DNA from: Aliiroseovarius sp. PrR006
Lineage (GTDB): Bacteria; Pseudomonadota; Alphaproteobacteria; Rhodobacterales; Rhodobacteraceae
Length of the DNA stretch: 64,000 bases
Assembly (NCBI RefSeq): GCF_010500215.1
Contig: NZ_JAAGOY010000004.1
Coordinates: 1-64,000, forward strand
Direction of reading: 5' to 3'
Shown piece by piece: positions 23,980-33,390 of this stretch (position 1 is its first letter; each line of letters opens with the position of its first letter). The translations under genes and the position numbers were made by a program. The notes below the pieces were generated by a model that saw nothing but the letters and a program-made list of their open reading frames with translations, was not told the origin of the DNA and searched no databases.

Positions 23980-25464
23980 ATGACGATCCCATTCTCACGA
24001 CGCGCATTTCTGGCGGGATTGGGGGCCGGGGTAGGGATGCCTGCGGTCGCCAACGCACCCGCCACGTCGCTTTTTCCTGCACCCAAACCGGGCGACTACG
24101 CCAAGAGAGGTTTGCCGTCGGTTGACGCCTTGGTGGCCGACTCGGGGCTGGGCGGAAAGCTCGGTTTCATGGTGGCAGACGCCCGCTCGGGCGAGGTGCT
24201 AGAAGTTCACAATCCGGTATTGCCCTTGCCGCCCGCCAGTGTCGCAAAGGCAATCACGGGGGCCTATGCCCTGTCGACGCTGGGCGAAGCGCATCGCTTT
24301 CAAACGCGCTTGCTGGCGACCGGGCCTGTTGAGAACGGCATTATTCAGGGCGACCTGATCCTTGTGGGCGGCGCGAACCCGACGCTGGACACGGATGCGC
24401 TGTCGCAGATGGCGAAAGACCTGCGCGCGCTGGGCGTGACCGGGATCTCAGGCAAGTTTCATGTGAACGGGGCATATCTGCCCTATCAGCGGGTGATCGA
24501 TCCGGGGCAGCCGGACCATCTGGGGTATAACCCGTCGATTTCTGGACTGAACTTGAATTTCAACCGCGTACATTTCGAATGGAAACGCGAGGGGCAAAGC
24601 TGGGCGGTCGCGATGGATGCGCGGTCCGAAACGTTGCGCCCAGCGGTGAAAGTGGCCCGGATGGAGGTCGTGGATCGGAAGTCTCCGATCTTCACCTACA
24701 AGGACGCGGCGGGTGTAGATAGTTGGACGGTTGCGCGGGCAGCGCTGGGCAAAGGTGGATCGCGGTGGTTGCCAGTGCGACGACCCGACATCTACACGGG
24801 TGAAGTCTTTCAGGTGCTGGCGCGCGGGCAGGGGGTAAAACTGCCGCGCCCCCTGGCGCAAGACGGTGTGGCGGACGGCGATGTTCTGGTGTCGCACGCG
24901 TCGGCACCGATTGCTGAGATCGTGCAAGGCATGCTGAAATACTCGACCAACCTGACGGCCGAAGTAGTCGGAATGGCCGCCAGTGTCGAGGCGGGCGGCG
25001 CGCCTGCGGATCTGGCGGGATCGGCGGGTTTGATGTCGGATTGGGCGCAGGACGCGCTGGGCACGCGGCGGCTAAGATTTGCGGATCATAGCGGGCTGAG
25101 CGATCAGTCCATCGTGACGGCGCGCGACATGGTGCGCGCGCTGGTGACGTTGTCCCCGGATGGCGATCTTGCACCGCTTCTGAAAAACATCCCGCCCAAG
25201 TCCGAGCTGCTGCCCGATGGTGGACGCCACGTGATCCGCGCCAAGACCGGGACGTTGAACTTCGTGTCGTCGCTGGCGGGCTATGTCACGGCGCCGAATG
25301 GGCGCGAGCTGGCGTTTGCCATTTTCACCGCGGATATGGAGCGGCGGGGTGCCATTCAGAAAGCGTTCCGGGAGCGTCCAAAGGGTGCAAAAGGCTGGAG
25401 CCGTCGGTCGCGGCGTTTTCAGCACGATCTGATTGCCCGCTGGTCGGTATTGTTCGGGACATAA
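23980..25464 (+). CDS. dacB: D-Ala-D-Ala carboxypeptidase/endopeptidase (PBP4)
   Basis: A 494-residue class C penicillin-binding protein. The catalytic set is intact: SxxK (Ser87-Lys90 in PPASVAKAITG), SxN in MLKYSTNLTAE and KTG in IRAKTGTLNFVSS. The signal peptide has a twin-arginine-like start (SRRAFLAGLGAGVGMPAVANA). PBP4 trims and cuts peptidoglycan cross-links in the periplasm. It lies 74 bp after nadD; the stop overlaps the base of a terminator hairpin. Confidence 0.92.
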   Translation: MTIPFSRRAFLAGLGAGVGMPAVANAPATSLFPAPKPGDYAKRGLPSVDALVADSGLGGKLGFMVADARSGEVLEVHNPVLPLPPASVAKAITGAYALSTLGEAHRFQTRLLATGPVENGIIQGDLILVGGANPTLDTDALSQMAKDLRALGVTGISGKFHVNGAYLPYQRVIDPGQPDHLGYNPSISGLNLNFNRVHFEWKREGQSWAVAMDARSETLRPAVKVARMEVVDRKSPIFTYKDAAGVDSWTVARAALGKGGSRWLPVRRPDIYTGEVFQVLARGQGVKLPRPLAQDGVADGDVLVSHASAPIAEIVQGMLKYSTNLTAEVVGMAASVEAGGAPADLAGSAGLMSDWAQDALGTRRLRFADHSGLSDQSIVTARDMVRALVTLSPDGDLAPLLKNIPPKSELLPDGGRHVIRAKTGTLNFVSSLAGYVTAPNGRELAFAIFTADMERRGAIQKAFRERPKGAKGWSRRSRRFQHDLIARWSVLFGT

Positions 25465-25466
25465 AA

Positions 25467-25486
25467 AAGGGGCCGCGTGGCCCCTT
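25467..25486. terminator. Terminator between dacB and the GST gene
   Basis: AAGGGGCC and GGCCCCTT form an 8-bp stem. On the minus strand it is followed by TTTTTT, so it mainly ends the GST transcript; it also lies at the dacB stop. Confidence 0.75.
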
Positions 25487-25507
25487 CTGTGCTTCCAAGC
25501 TGCGCTT

Positions 25508-26224
25508 TTATTCGGGCTTCGGCGGCATGTTCACCGCGATTTTCGAGGCCGGGCGATCCGTACACATGGTGTACCAGCGCAGCACGTTCGAGAAGCTTTC
25601 AAGTTCTAGCGCGTCGCCCGCGTTATAGCCGGTAAATAGCACACGGACCCATGGCCAGATGGCGATGTCTGCGATCGAGTAGTCGTCACCGGCCACGACC
25701 TCGCGCCCCTCGAGACGCTTGTCCAGCACACCCAACAGGCGTTTGGCCTCGGCGCGGTAGCGTTCCAGTGGGCGCTTGTCCTCGATGTCTTTTCCACCGG
25801 CAGCATAGAAGAAACCAAACTGGCCCAACATGGGGCCAAAGCCGCCCATCTGCCACATCAGCCACTGGAGCACCTCTGCACGTTTCACCGGGTCTGCGGG
25901 CAGGAACTTACCAGACTTTTCAGCAAGGTAGATCAGGATGGCGCCAGTTTCCCACAAGGGAAGCGCTTTGCCTTCCGGGCCATTGGGATCAATGATTGCG
26001 GGGATTTTGTTGTTGGGGTTCAGCGACAGATACTCGGGCGTGAACTGGTCTCCATCCATGATCGAGACGCGATGTGCTTCGTACGGCAGACCGGTTTCTT
26101 CCAGCATGGCCGATGCCTTCACGCCGTTGGGGGTGGGAAGAGAATAAAGCTGGATAACGCTGGGATCTTTAGCCGGCCAACGTTTGGTGATTTCAAACTG
26201 GTTAATCTTCAAGCTGTCGAGCAT
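25508..26224 (-). CDS. Glutathione S-transferase, YghU-like
   Basis: A 238-residue GST: an N-terminal thioredoxin fold (VIQLYSLPTPNGVKASAMLEETGLPYEAH ... NKIPAIIDP) and a helical C-terminal domain (SIADIAIWPWVR). The NGVKAS and GAILIYLAEKSGKFLP motifs match the YghU/Nu group, disulfide-bond oxidoreductases acting on glutathione disulfides. GGAAGG before 26224 decides the start; 26239 gives five extra residues. Confidence 0.85.
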   Translation of the reverse strand: MLDSLKINQFEITKRWPAKDPSVIQLYSLPTPNGVKASAMLEETGLPYEAHRVSIMDGDQFTPEYLSLNPNNKIPAIIDPNGPEGKALPLWETGAILIYLAEKSGKFLPADPVKRAEVLQWLMWQMGGFGPMLGQFGFFYAAGGKDIEDKRPLERYRAEAKRLLGVLDKRLEGREVVAGDDYSIADIAIWPWVRVLFTGYNAGDALELESFSNVLRWYTMCTDRPASKIAVNMPPKPE

Positions 26225-26281
26225 GACGGCCCTTCCCATATGATACTGTGGTCATGGTATGCGGCGCGGACGCCGCGATGG

Positions 26282-26704
26282 TCACAGAGTCATATGGCGT
26301 GCCCGTGCGCCCCGTTCAATGGCAGCAGCGTGCAAACGGTCGATATTCAACTCGTAACGTATTTCTTCCAGGATGCGCAGTTCCGGTCCTTGCAGAACGC
26401 CATCTGCTGCGGCCACGTCGCAGGCCAGCGCATAAGCGGTTTCCCACAGGTTTTCCGGCAGGTTGTCGCGCACAAGGCCGAACAGCGCGTCCAGACCGTC
26501 TTCGACTGCAAAAAGGTCAAACACGGTTTGCGACACGGTTTTGAACCGGTCCGGATCATAGGTCGCGAAAACGGGAAGGTGGTTGACGATGCGCTCGATG
26601 GTCAAAAGCTCGGCGGACGTAATCTCTTCATCCGAAGCGGAAACCGCCATCATCACGGCGATCAGGCTGTCCTGAGGGGTCAGGGAATGGGGAATGTCTT
26701 GCAC
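26282..26704 (-). CDS. TerB-like protein
   Basis: A 140-residue all-helical protein of the TerB/tellurite-resistance fold: [33 protein letters not shown] and [22 protein letters not shown] are two repeats with the acidic A-x-x-D-G-x-x metal-binding pattern. TerB-fold proteins occur in many stress contexts. It stands alone without other ter genes, so tellurite resistance is not implied. Confidence 0.75.
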   Translation of the reverse strand: MQDIPHSLTPQDSLIAVMMAVSASDEEITSAELLTIERIVNHLPVFATYDPDRFKTVSQTVFDLFAVEDGLDALFGLVRDNLPENLWETAYALACDVAAADGVLQGPELRILEEIRYELNIDRLHAAAIERGARARHMTL

Positions 26705-26805
26705 TTGGAATTGCTCCTCTGTTGCGGTGCAGAATATTGACCCCGAACTCCCTTCGCAATAGGGAGATGTTCACGCGCAATAAGCGCGAGATGAAAGGAA
26801 AGCAC

Positions 26806-28452
26806 ATGTCCGAAATGCGTGACGCCGCGATGAGTTCGAAAGCCTGGCCCTTTGAAGAGGCGCGCCGGGTGCTCAAACGTTACCAGAAGGGCGCGCCTGA
26901 GAAGGGATATGTGCTGTTTGAAACGGGCTATGGCCCGTCGGGCTTGCCCCATATCGGCACCTTTGGCGAAGTCGCGCGCACCACGATGATCCAGCGCGCG
27001 TTCGAAGTGATTTCGGACATTCCGACCAAGCTGATTTGTTTCTCGGACGATCTGGACGGAATGCGCAAGGTGCCGGGCAACGTGCCGAACGCGGAAAGCC
27101 TACATGAGCATCTGCAAAAGCCGCTGACCAGCGTGCCGGATCCGTTTGGCACCCATGAAAGCTTTGGTCATCACAACAACGCTATGCTGCGCCGCTTCCT
27201 TGATACGTTCGGGTTCAAATACGACTTCTACTCGGCCCAAGAGTTTTATCAGTCGGGCCAGTTTGATGAGGTGCTGAAACGCGCCGTCGAGAAATACGAC
27301 GAGGTCATGGAAGTGATGCTGAAATCACTACGTGAAGAGCGTCGCCAGACTTATTCGATCTTTCTGCCGATCCACCCGGAAACCGGCCGTGTTCTCTATG
27401 TGCCGATGAAAGAGGTGAACGCCGAGAACCACACGATCACCTTTGACGATGAAGATGGCCGCGAATGGACGCTGCCCGTCACCGGCGGCAATGTGAAGCT
27501 TCAGTGGAAGCCGGACTTTGGCGCGCGCTGGGCCGCTCTGGAAGTCGATTTCGAGATGTACGGCAAGGACCACAGCACCAACACGCCGATCTATGACAAG
27601 ATTTGCCGCATTCTGGGCTGGCGTGCGCCAGAGCATTTTACCTATGAGCTGTTTTTGGATGCCAATGGTCAGAAGATCTCGAAAACCTCAGGCAACGGGA
27701 TTTCGATCGACGAATGGCTGACCTATGCCTCGACCGAAAGCTTGGCGTATTTCATGTTCCTGAAGCCCAAGACCGCCAAGCGGATGCATTTCGATGTGAT
27801 CCCCAAGGCGATGGATGAATATCACCAGCAACTGAATGCCTATCACAAGCAGGATCTGAAGCAGCAGCTGAACAACCCTGTGTGGCACATCCACGGCGGC
27901 GACGTGCCGGTGTCGAACATGGTCGTTCCGTTCTCGATGCTGCTGAACCTGGCGTCTGTGGCGTCGGCCCATGACAAGGCGCAGCTTTGGGGCTTTATCC
28001 AGCGTTATGCGCCCGATGCAACGCCGGAAACGCACCCGGATCTGGATGCGGCCGCTGGGTATGCTGTGAAGTACTACGAAGATTTCGTAGAGCCTGCGAA
28101 GGTCTTCCGCCTGCCCACCGATCAGGAACGTGGCGCGTTGGAAGAGCTGGCGCGTGCGCTGCGCGATGGCGACGTCGCGCTGGACGCAATTGCCCGCAAG
28201 AATGAGATGATGGGCAACGAAGATCCGCTGCCCGCGGTCGATTTCCACTCGGACGAGTTCTTGCAATCGGTCGTCTTCGCGCTGGGCAAACTGCACGGGT
28301 TCGAGAACCTGCGCGACTGGTTCAAGGCGCTGTATGAGGTGCTGTTGGGCGCCAGCCAAGGTCCGCGTTTCGGGGGCTTCGCGGCGCTCTACGGGGCCGA
28401 GGAAACTGCCGCTCTGATCGACAAGGCACTGGCAGGAGAGCTGGTGAAGTAA
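26806..28452 (+). CDS. lysS: Lysyl-tRNA synthetase, class I
   Basis: The protein has 548 residues. The class I signatures are HIGT ([13 protein letters not shown], near residue 49) and KISKTSG for KMSKS. This is the archaeal-type class I LysRS also found in alphaproteobacteria, unrelated to class II LysRS. It charges tRNA-Lys. AAAGGA before 26806 fixes the start over in-frame upstream ATGs. A strong terminator follows. Confidence 0.95.
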   Translation: MSEMRDAAMSSKAWPFEEARRVLKRYQKGAPEKGYVLFETGYGPSGLPHIGTFGEVARTTMIQRAFEVISDIPTKLICFSDDLDGMRKVPGNVPNAESLHEHLQKPLTSVPDPFGTHESFGHHNNAMLRRFLDTFGFKYDFYSAQEFYQSGQFDEVLKRAVEKYDEVMEVMLKSLREERRQTYSIFLPIHPETGRVLYVPMKEVNAENHTITFDDEDGREWTLPVTGGNVKLQWKPDFGARWAALEVDFEMYGKDHSTNTPIYDKICRILGWRAPEHFTYELFLDANGQKISKTSGNGISIDEWLTYASTESLAYFMFLKPKTAKRMHFDVIPKAMDEYHQQLNAYHKQDLKQQLNNPVWHIHGGDVPVSNMVVPFSMLLNLASVASAHDKAQLWGFIQRYAPDATPETHPDLDAAAGYAVKYYEDFVEPAKVFRLPTDQERGALEELARALRDGDVALDAIARKNEMMGNEDPLPAVDFHSDEFLQSVVFALGKLHGFENLRDWFKALYEVLLGASQGPRFGGFAALYGAEETAALIDKALAGELVK

Positions 28453-28473
28453 AGCCCGCAAGGCATTGAAATA

Positions 28474-28507
28474 AAAAACGGCGTCCGAGAGATCGGACGC
28501 CGTTTTT
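28474..28507 (+). terminator. Terminator after lysS
   Basis: ACGGCGTCCGA and TCGGACGCCGT form a perfect 11-bp stem flanked by A- and T-runs. Confidence 0.92.
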
Positions 28508-28653
28508 CGTTCTGCTCCTCCGTGCAACGTACGCCGGTCTTAACGCCCGTTAACTCCGTCCACTTACCCCTTTTGGCGTTTCTCGTCCCGTCCTGCGCGC
28601 CCCAACGCGTCTGCGCGGGGCTTTGCGTGGATATCGACCGGAAAGGGAACCTG

Positions 28654-30945
28654 ATGAACAAGGCGATTACCGAAGGGGTGGTGTTCATGCCGCCCGAATT
28701 TACGGACGGGCTGGATGTTTGGTCAAGCGAGGACGGCACACCCGGCAGCCTGACCTATGACGGAGCAGGCAATGCGGCCATCGTTCCGGCGGATCAGGAT
28801 TTCGACAGCTGTCTGGAGCTCTTCAAGGACCAGAACACACAGAAGCTGCGCTATATGGGCCAGACGCCGTTCGAGCAAGGTTGCTATTTGCGGGTGCGCG
28901 CGCGGGTCAAGGCGATCTCTGGCCCGTTGCCGTCGGTGCGTATCGCGACACGTCCCAGCCTGTCGGGCGGCGGTCACGCGACTGGATATGTCGAAACCGG
29001 GCCCGAGGTCGCGCTGACATCCTATGGCGAAGTGGTCGAGATTTCGGCCATCATCGGATCAGGCAGCCGGTCGAGCGTCGATATGGTGTGGGGCGAAGAC
29101 GTCGCCTATGCCCATGTGGGGTTGGACCTGACCGGGTCGAATGGCGCTGCGGTGCGCATTGACGACATCACTATCGAGGACGTTACGGGGGCCTATCTTC
29201 GTGACATGATGGACTGGGTCGATGTGCGCGACTTTGGGGCTGTCGGGGATGGCGTCACCGATGACCGCGCGGCGTTTCAGGCCGCCGATGCGGCTGCCGG
29301 TGGGCGGACTCTGCTGGTGCCTGAAGGGGTCTTTTATATCGGTGGGAACCTGACCCTGCACACGGATATTCGCTTTGAAGGCACGGTGACGATGCCGGAC
29401 AATGTCTATCTGTCGATGACGCGCAGCTTCGACTTGCCCAACTATATCGATGCCTTCGGCAGCGAGCTTCTGGGCTTCCGCAAGGCGTTTCAGGCACTGC
29501 TGCACTATGCCGACCACAAGGTTTTGGACATGGGTGGGCGCCGCATCGATGTGACCGAGCCCATCGACATGCAGGCGGCGTATGCGACCTCGGACACGTT
29601 CCTGATCCGGCGCGCGATCCGCAACGGCCAGTTCTACGTCATCGGGGGCGCTGCTTGGGATGACGAGGTCACGACCTCGACCGCGCAATATACTCCTGCA
29701 AATCCGATGAAGCTGACAAATGTGCCGGGGATTTCGGCCATCGAGCCAGGGTCGATCGTGACCGGCAATGGTGTCGGGCGCGAGGTCTATGTGAAATCGG
29801 TCGATGTCAGCGCGTCCGAACTTGAGCTGAGCCGCCCGCTTTGGGGGGCGGATCCTAATCAGACCTATACGTTCACCCGACACAAATATGTGCTGGATTT
29901 CGGTGGGTTCGCCGAGCTTCGCCGCCTGAACATGATCGAGATCGAGTTCCAATGTAACTCGCATGCTTCGGCTGTGATGCTGGCGCGTAACGGCGAAAAT
30001 ATGGTGTTCCAGGACTGTCACTTCATCAAGCCCAAGAACCACGGGATCAGCTCGATCGGGCGGGCCTGCCAGGGACTTCAGGTGGACCGCTGTCAGTTCA
30101 TCTCGGCCGAGCAAAGTATGCCGGCGACGGACCGTGTGTCTGTGGCGCTGAATGTGAACGCCAACGACTCGAAGATCCGTGATACGCAGTTCCAGCGCAT
30201 GGGGACGTCTATGGTGATGTATGGCTCGGGCCATATCATTCAGGGCAACCACATGTATCAGGGGGACGAGGTCACGGATGGTCCGCGCGTGGCGGGCATC
30301 GTGTTCACCCTTGAAAACAACAAAACCGTGCTGACTGGCAACTATATCGACAACTGTATGGTCGAGTGGAACAACGAACACGACTCGGAGCCCGACTTCA
30401 GCAACGAGTACGCGTTTGGCGGGATGACGATCACCGACAACATCTTCACTGCCAATGACGTTGCGCCGTGGTTCACCTGGATCATGATCAAGCCGTTTGG
30501 AACCGGCCACTACCTGTCCGGCTTGCATGTCAGCAACAACACATTCCGATCGTTGAACGGGCGTATTGATCGGGTTGAAAGCGTGTCGACTACCCATGGC
30601 ACCCTGAACGGGTGGGGTATGCGTGACGTGACCTTCAAGGACAACGCTTTCGTGGGCGTTGATCAGCGGACGATCTCGCCGGTGACGCTTGAGTTCAATC
30701 AGAACACAGAGGCCAGTACCTGGAGCTTGGATGGCTCGGCCTATTTCCCGTTTGGTGGAAATGCGCGGACGGTTAGTTCCGTGGTGATCGAAGGCGATCT
30801 GCGCGACAGCGCGAACAACCAGGTCTGGGACAATCCGCATGTTCTGGTGAATCAGGGAACCGGGGCGAAACTGGCTCAACTGCAATGGTCCAAGCCCGTG
30901 CGTGGGACGGCACATGTGACGCTGCGCACTGACAAGCCAGCCTAA
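28654..30945 (+). CDS. Large right-handed beta-helix protein (pectate-lyase-3/GH28-related)
   Basis: The protein has 763 residues. Residues 1-185 form a beta-rich carbohydrate-binding-like domain. VDVRDFGAVGDGVTDDRAAFQAAD (near 190) is the pectate_lyase_3/GH28-related opening, followed by many beta-helix turns (VFQDCHFIKPKNHG, LQVDRCQFISAEQ, IIQGNHMYQG, VLTGNYIDN, MTITDNIFTAND, LHVSNNTFRS). It has no N-terminal signal peptide. Relatives bind or cut polysaccharides and also occur as phage tail spikes. AAAGGGAAC before 28654 sets the start. Substrate unknown; it sits between terminators as a single-gene unit. Confidence 0.75.
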   Translation: MNKAITEGVVFMPPEFTDGLDVWSSEDGTPGSLTYDGAGNAAIVPADQDFDSCLELFKDQNTQKLRYMGQTPFEQGCYLRVRARVKAISGPLPSVRIATRPSLSGGGHATGYVETGPEVALTSYGEVVEISAIIGSGSRSSVDMVWGEDVAYAHVGLDLTGSNGAAVRIDDITIEDVTGAYLRDMMDWVDVRDFGAVGDGVTDDRAAFQAADAAAGGRTLLVPEGVFYIGGNLTLHTDIRFEGTVTMPDNVYLSMTRSFDLPNYIDAFGSELLGFRKAFQALLHYADHKVLDMGGRRIDVTEPIDMQAAYATSDTFLIRRAIRNGQFYVIGGAAWDDEVTTSTAQYTPANPMKLTNVPGISAIEPGSIVTGNGVGREVYVKSVDVSASELELSRPLWGADPNQTYTFTRHKYVLDFGGFAELRRLNMIEIEFQCNSHASAVMLARNGENMVFQDCHFIKPKNHGISSIGRACQGLQVDRCQFISAEQSMPATDRVSVALNVNANDSKIRDTQFQRMGTSMVMYGSGHIIQGNHMYQGDEVTDGPRVAGIVFTLENNKTVLTGNYIDNCMVEWNNEHDSEPDFSNEYAFGGMTITDNIFTANDVAPWFTWIMIKPFGTGHYLSGLHVSNNTFRSLNGRIDRVESVSTTHGTLNGWGMRDVTFKDNAFVGVDQRTISPVTLEFNQNTEASTWSLDGSAYFPFGGNARTVSSVVIEGDLRDSANNQVWDNPHVLVNQGTGAKLAQLQWSKPVRGTAHVTLRTDKPA

Positions 30946-30955
30946 TACGCACAAG

Positions 30956-30985
30956 AAAGGGTCCGCCATTCAGTGGGCCCTTTTT
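30956..30985 (+). terminator. Terminator after the beta-helix gene
   Basis: AAAGGGTCC pairs with GGGCCCTTT (one G-T), followed by TTTTT. Confidence 0.75.
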
Positions 30986-31097
30986 GCGACAAGTTTTGCG
31001 GGAAATATCTCAACATCTTTGATTTTCTTGATGCGGATCAAGGCACGGTGTGAGCTGTCTTGGTAAGGGCAAACTGGACAACTAAGGAGAGATGCGA

Positions 31098-32051
31098 ATG
31101 AGTGTGAACCAGACCCGTACCAGTGCGCCTAAAGCTGCGGCAAAGGCAGCTCCCAAATCAGTAACCGAGGCCAAGTCAGGACAGAAACCGTTCCCGAAAG
31201 TCAGTGCAGATCAGATCCGCGAGACCTTTGAGAACGGGAAGTATCCTTATGACACCAAGCTGGGTCGCAAGGAATACGAAGCCGAGAAGGCGCTGCTGCA
31301 GGCAGAGCTTCTGAAGGTGCAGCGCTGGGTTGGCGAAACGGGTCAGAAATTCGTGCTTCTGTTCGAAGGTCGTGATGCGGCCGGTAAGGGCGGCACGATC
31401 AAACGCTTCATGGAGCATCTCAACCCACGCGAAGCGCGCGTTGTTGCGCTGAACAAGCCGACCGACGAAGAGCGTGGCCAGTGGTTCTATCAACGCTATA
31501 TCAGCCAGCTGCCGACCGAAGGCGAAATGGTGTTCTACGACCGCTCTTGGTACAACCGCGCCGGTGTTGAGCGCGTGATGGGCTTTTGCAATCCAAGCGA
31601 ATACTTGGAGTTCATGCGCCAGACACCTGAATATGAACGCATGCTGACGCGGTCGGGCATTCGTCTCTATAAATATTGGTTCTCGGTCACCCGCGAAGAG
31701 CAAAAGCGTCGCTTTGACAGCCGCAAGGATGACCCGTTGAAGCGCTGGAAACTCAGCCCGGTCGACGTAGCGTCCCTGTCGAAATGGGACGACTACACCG
31801 AAGCGAAAGAGGCGATGTTCTTCTACACAGATACCGCCGATGCGCCGTGGACCATTATCAAGTCGAACGACAAAAAGCGTGCGCGTCTGGAATGCATGCG
31901 CCATTTCCTGTCGACCGTTGATTATCCGGACAAGGACTATGACGTGGTCCGTGCCCCGGATCCGCTGATCGTGGGCCATGCCAGCCAGGTGATCCACAAC
32001 GCGGACCATATTCTGGGCGCAAGCCTACATCCGGATCAACGTCGCGGTTGA
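31098..32051 (+). CDS. ppk2: Polyphosphate kinase 2
   Basis: The protein has 317 residues. Walker A is FEGRDAAGKGGT (about 90-100), Walker B/Asp-Arg region VFYDRSWYNRAGVERVMGF, and the lid module lies around KYWFSVTREEQKRRFDSR. PPK2 uses polyphosphate to phosphorylate nucleoside diphosphates or monophosphates. One-domain length and the Walker loop fit class I. The first 30 residues are Ala/Lys-rich and likely disordered. AAGGAG eight bases before 31098 decides the start over 31092. Confidence 0.92.
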   Translation: MSVNQTRTSAPKAAAKAAPKSVTEAKSGQKPFPKVSADQIRETFENGKYPYDTKLGRKEYEAEKALLQAELLKVQRWVGETGQKFVLLFEGRDAAGKGGTIKRFMEHLNPREARVVALNKPTDEERGQWFYQRYISQLPTEGEMVFYDRSWYNRAGVERVMGFCNPSEYLEFMRQTPEYERMLTRSGIRLYKYWFSVTREEQKRRFDSRKDDPLKRWKLSPVDVASLSKWDDYTEAKEAMFFYTDTADAPWTIIKSNDKKRARLECMRHFLSTVDYPDKDYDVVRAPDPLIVGHASQVIHNADHILGASLHPDQRRG

Positions 32052-32076
32052 TCCAGGCGGACAGCACGTAACAACA

Positions 32077-32101
32077 GGGGCGCGATCTGCGCCCCTTTTT
32101 T
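32077..32101 (+). terminator. Terminator after ppk2
   Basis: GGGGCGC-GATCT-GCGCCCC followed by TTTTTT. Confidence 0.9.
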
Positions 32102-32193
32102 ATTCAATCGTTTGTTGAAACGCAGTAATCTGGAGAAAATAGATTTGCGCACGGGCCCCGGAGCGCTTTTTTACAAGCAGTGCAGGTGATTTT

Positions 32194-33339
32194 ATGCCCC
32201 ATTCCAGACGTTTCATTCTGGCCGGTTTGTCGGCTTTTACGCTCGGGGCCTGCCAATCTGGAGGGGCGGTGAGCAGCGTTCCGCGCAGTGCATCAGGTGG
32301 GATGCGCGCAGTGCGAAATACGCGGTTTGACGCTTGGGTGCCGGGTGCCAAACAAAGAATGATCGCGCGGGGTCTAAACCCCTCGACCGTCAACCGCGCC
32401 TTCCGCGATGTAGGCTATCTGCCCGGCGTCGTGGAGCGCGACCGAAGTCAGACTGAGTTCGTACGCTCGTTTGAGGATTACTTGGCCATCGCCGCCTCAG
32501 ACGCGCGGATCGCAAAAGGGCGTGCGATGCTGTCCAAACACGCAGGTCTTCTGAACCGGCTTGAGGCGAAATATAGCGTCGAGAAAGAGGTGATCGTCGC
32601 TGTGTGGGGTGTCGAAAGTCGCTATGGCGAACGGCGCGGTGATGTGCCGGTGATGTCTGCGCTGGCGACCTTGGCCTTTGATGGGCGGCGTGGTCGTTTT
32701 TTCGAGAACCAGATGGTCGCCGCGATCAGGATCCTCGCACGCGGTGATGTCACGCCCGCACGCATGACCGGAAGCTGGGCGGGCGCGATGGGGCACACTC
32801 AGTTCATCCCCTCGTCCTATCTTGCCTATGCGGTGGATTTCCGCGGTGACGGTAAGGCGGATATCTGGTCGGATGACCCCACGGACGCGCTGGCCTCGAC
32901 CGCTGCGTATCTCAGCCGGTCCGGCTGGAAACGCGGGCAGCGTTGGGGGGCCGAGATTACAGGACGGCGACCATCGGGTAGGGGCCGCGTGGTGAAGCCT
33001 GCGGGCGGCAGCGGCCCAGTGTTCGAAGTCTACCACAACTACTCCGTCTTGGCCCGCTACAACAACGCGCAGAAATACATCATCGGCGTAGGGCATCTTT
33101 CCGACCGTCTGGTCGGGCGCCCCGCGCTGCGGACCTCGTTCGGGCCGGACGAATACGGGCTGACATTGGCCGACCGCAAGGCTCTGCAACGGGGGCTGAC
33201 ACGTGCGGGTTTTGACACTGGCGAGGCGGACGGTGTGCTAGGCAAGAAAACCTTCGCCGCGATCGAAGCGTTCCAACGGTCCCGTGGCCTGCGGATCACG
33301 GGCACGCCATCAAAAGCGCTGCTGTCGATGCTGCGATAG
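32194..33339 (+). CDS. MltB-family lytic murein transglycosylase, lipoprotein
   Basis: The protein has 381 residues. The lipoprotein signal MPHSRRFILAGLSAFTLGAC places the lipid cysteine at 20. The SLT/MltB domain holds the catalytic Glu in VWGVESRYGERRG and the AGAMGHTQFIPSSYLAYAVDFRGDGKADIW segment; a C-terminal peptidoglycan-binding domain follows (LQRGLTRAGFDTGEADGVLGKKTFAAIEAFQRSRGL). It cleaves glycan strands to 1,6-anhydro products. Single gene between the ppk2 terminator and the MATE gene. Confidence 0.92.
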   Translation: MPHSRRFILAGLSAFTLGACQSGGAVSSVPRSASGGMRAVRNTRFDAWVPGAKQRMIARGLNPSTVNRAFRDVGYLPGVVERDRSQTEFVRSFEDYLAIAASDARIAKGRAMLSKHAGLLNRLEAKYSVEKEVIVAVWGVESRYGERRGDVPVMSALATLAFDGRRGRFFENQMVAAIRILARGDVTPARMTGSWAGAMGHTQFIPSSYLAYAVDFRGDGKADIWSDDPTDALASTAAYLSRSGWKRGQRWGAEITGRRPSGRGRVVKPAGGSGPVFEVYHNYSVLARYNNAQKYIIGVGHLSDRLVGRPALRTSFGPDEYGLTLADRKALQRGLTRAGFDTGEADGVLGKKTFAAIEAFQRSRGLRITGTPSKALLSMLR

Positions 33340-33390
33340 CGCCAACACTCGGTGCTTGCCCCGCCGCACCACCCACAATAGAGGTGGGGA

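Noticed and set aside
26282-26704. Tellurite resistance locus
   Set aside because: Only a lone TerB-fold gene is present; no terC, terD or terZ is near.
29059-30969. Open frame of 636 codons opposite the beta-helix gene
   Set aside because: The plus-strand gene has a ribosome site and recognisable domains; the antisense frame has no motif and no start signal.
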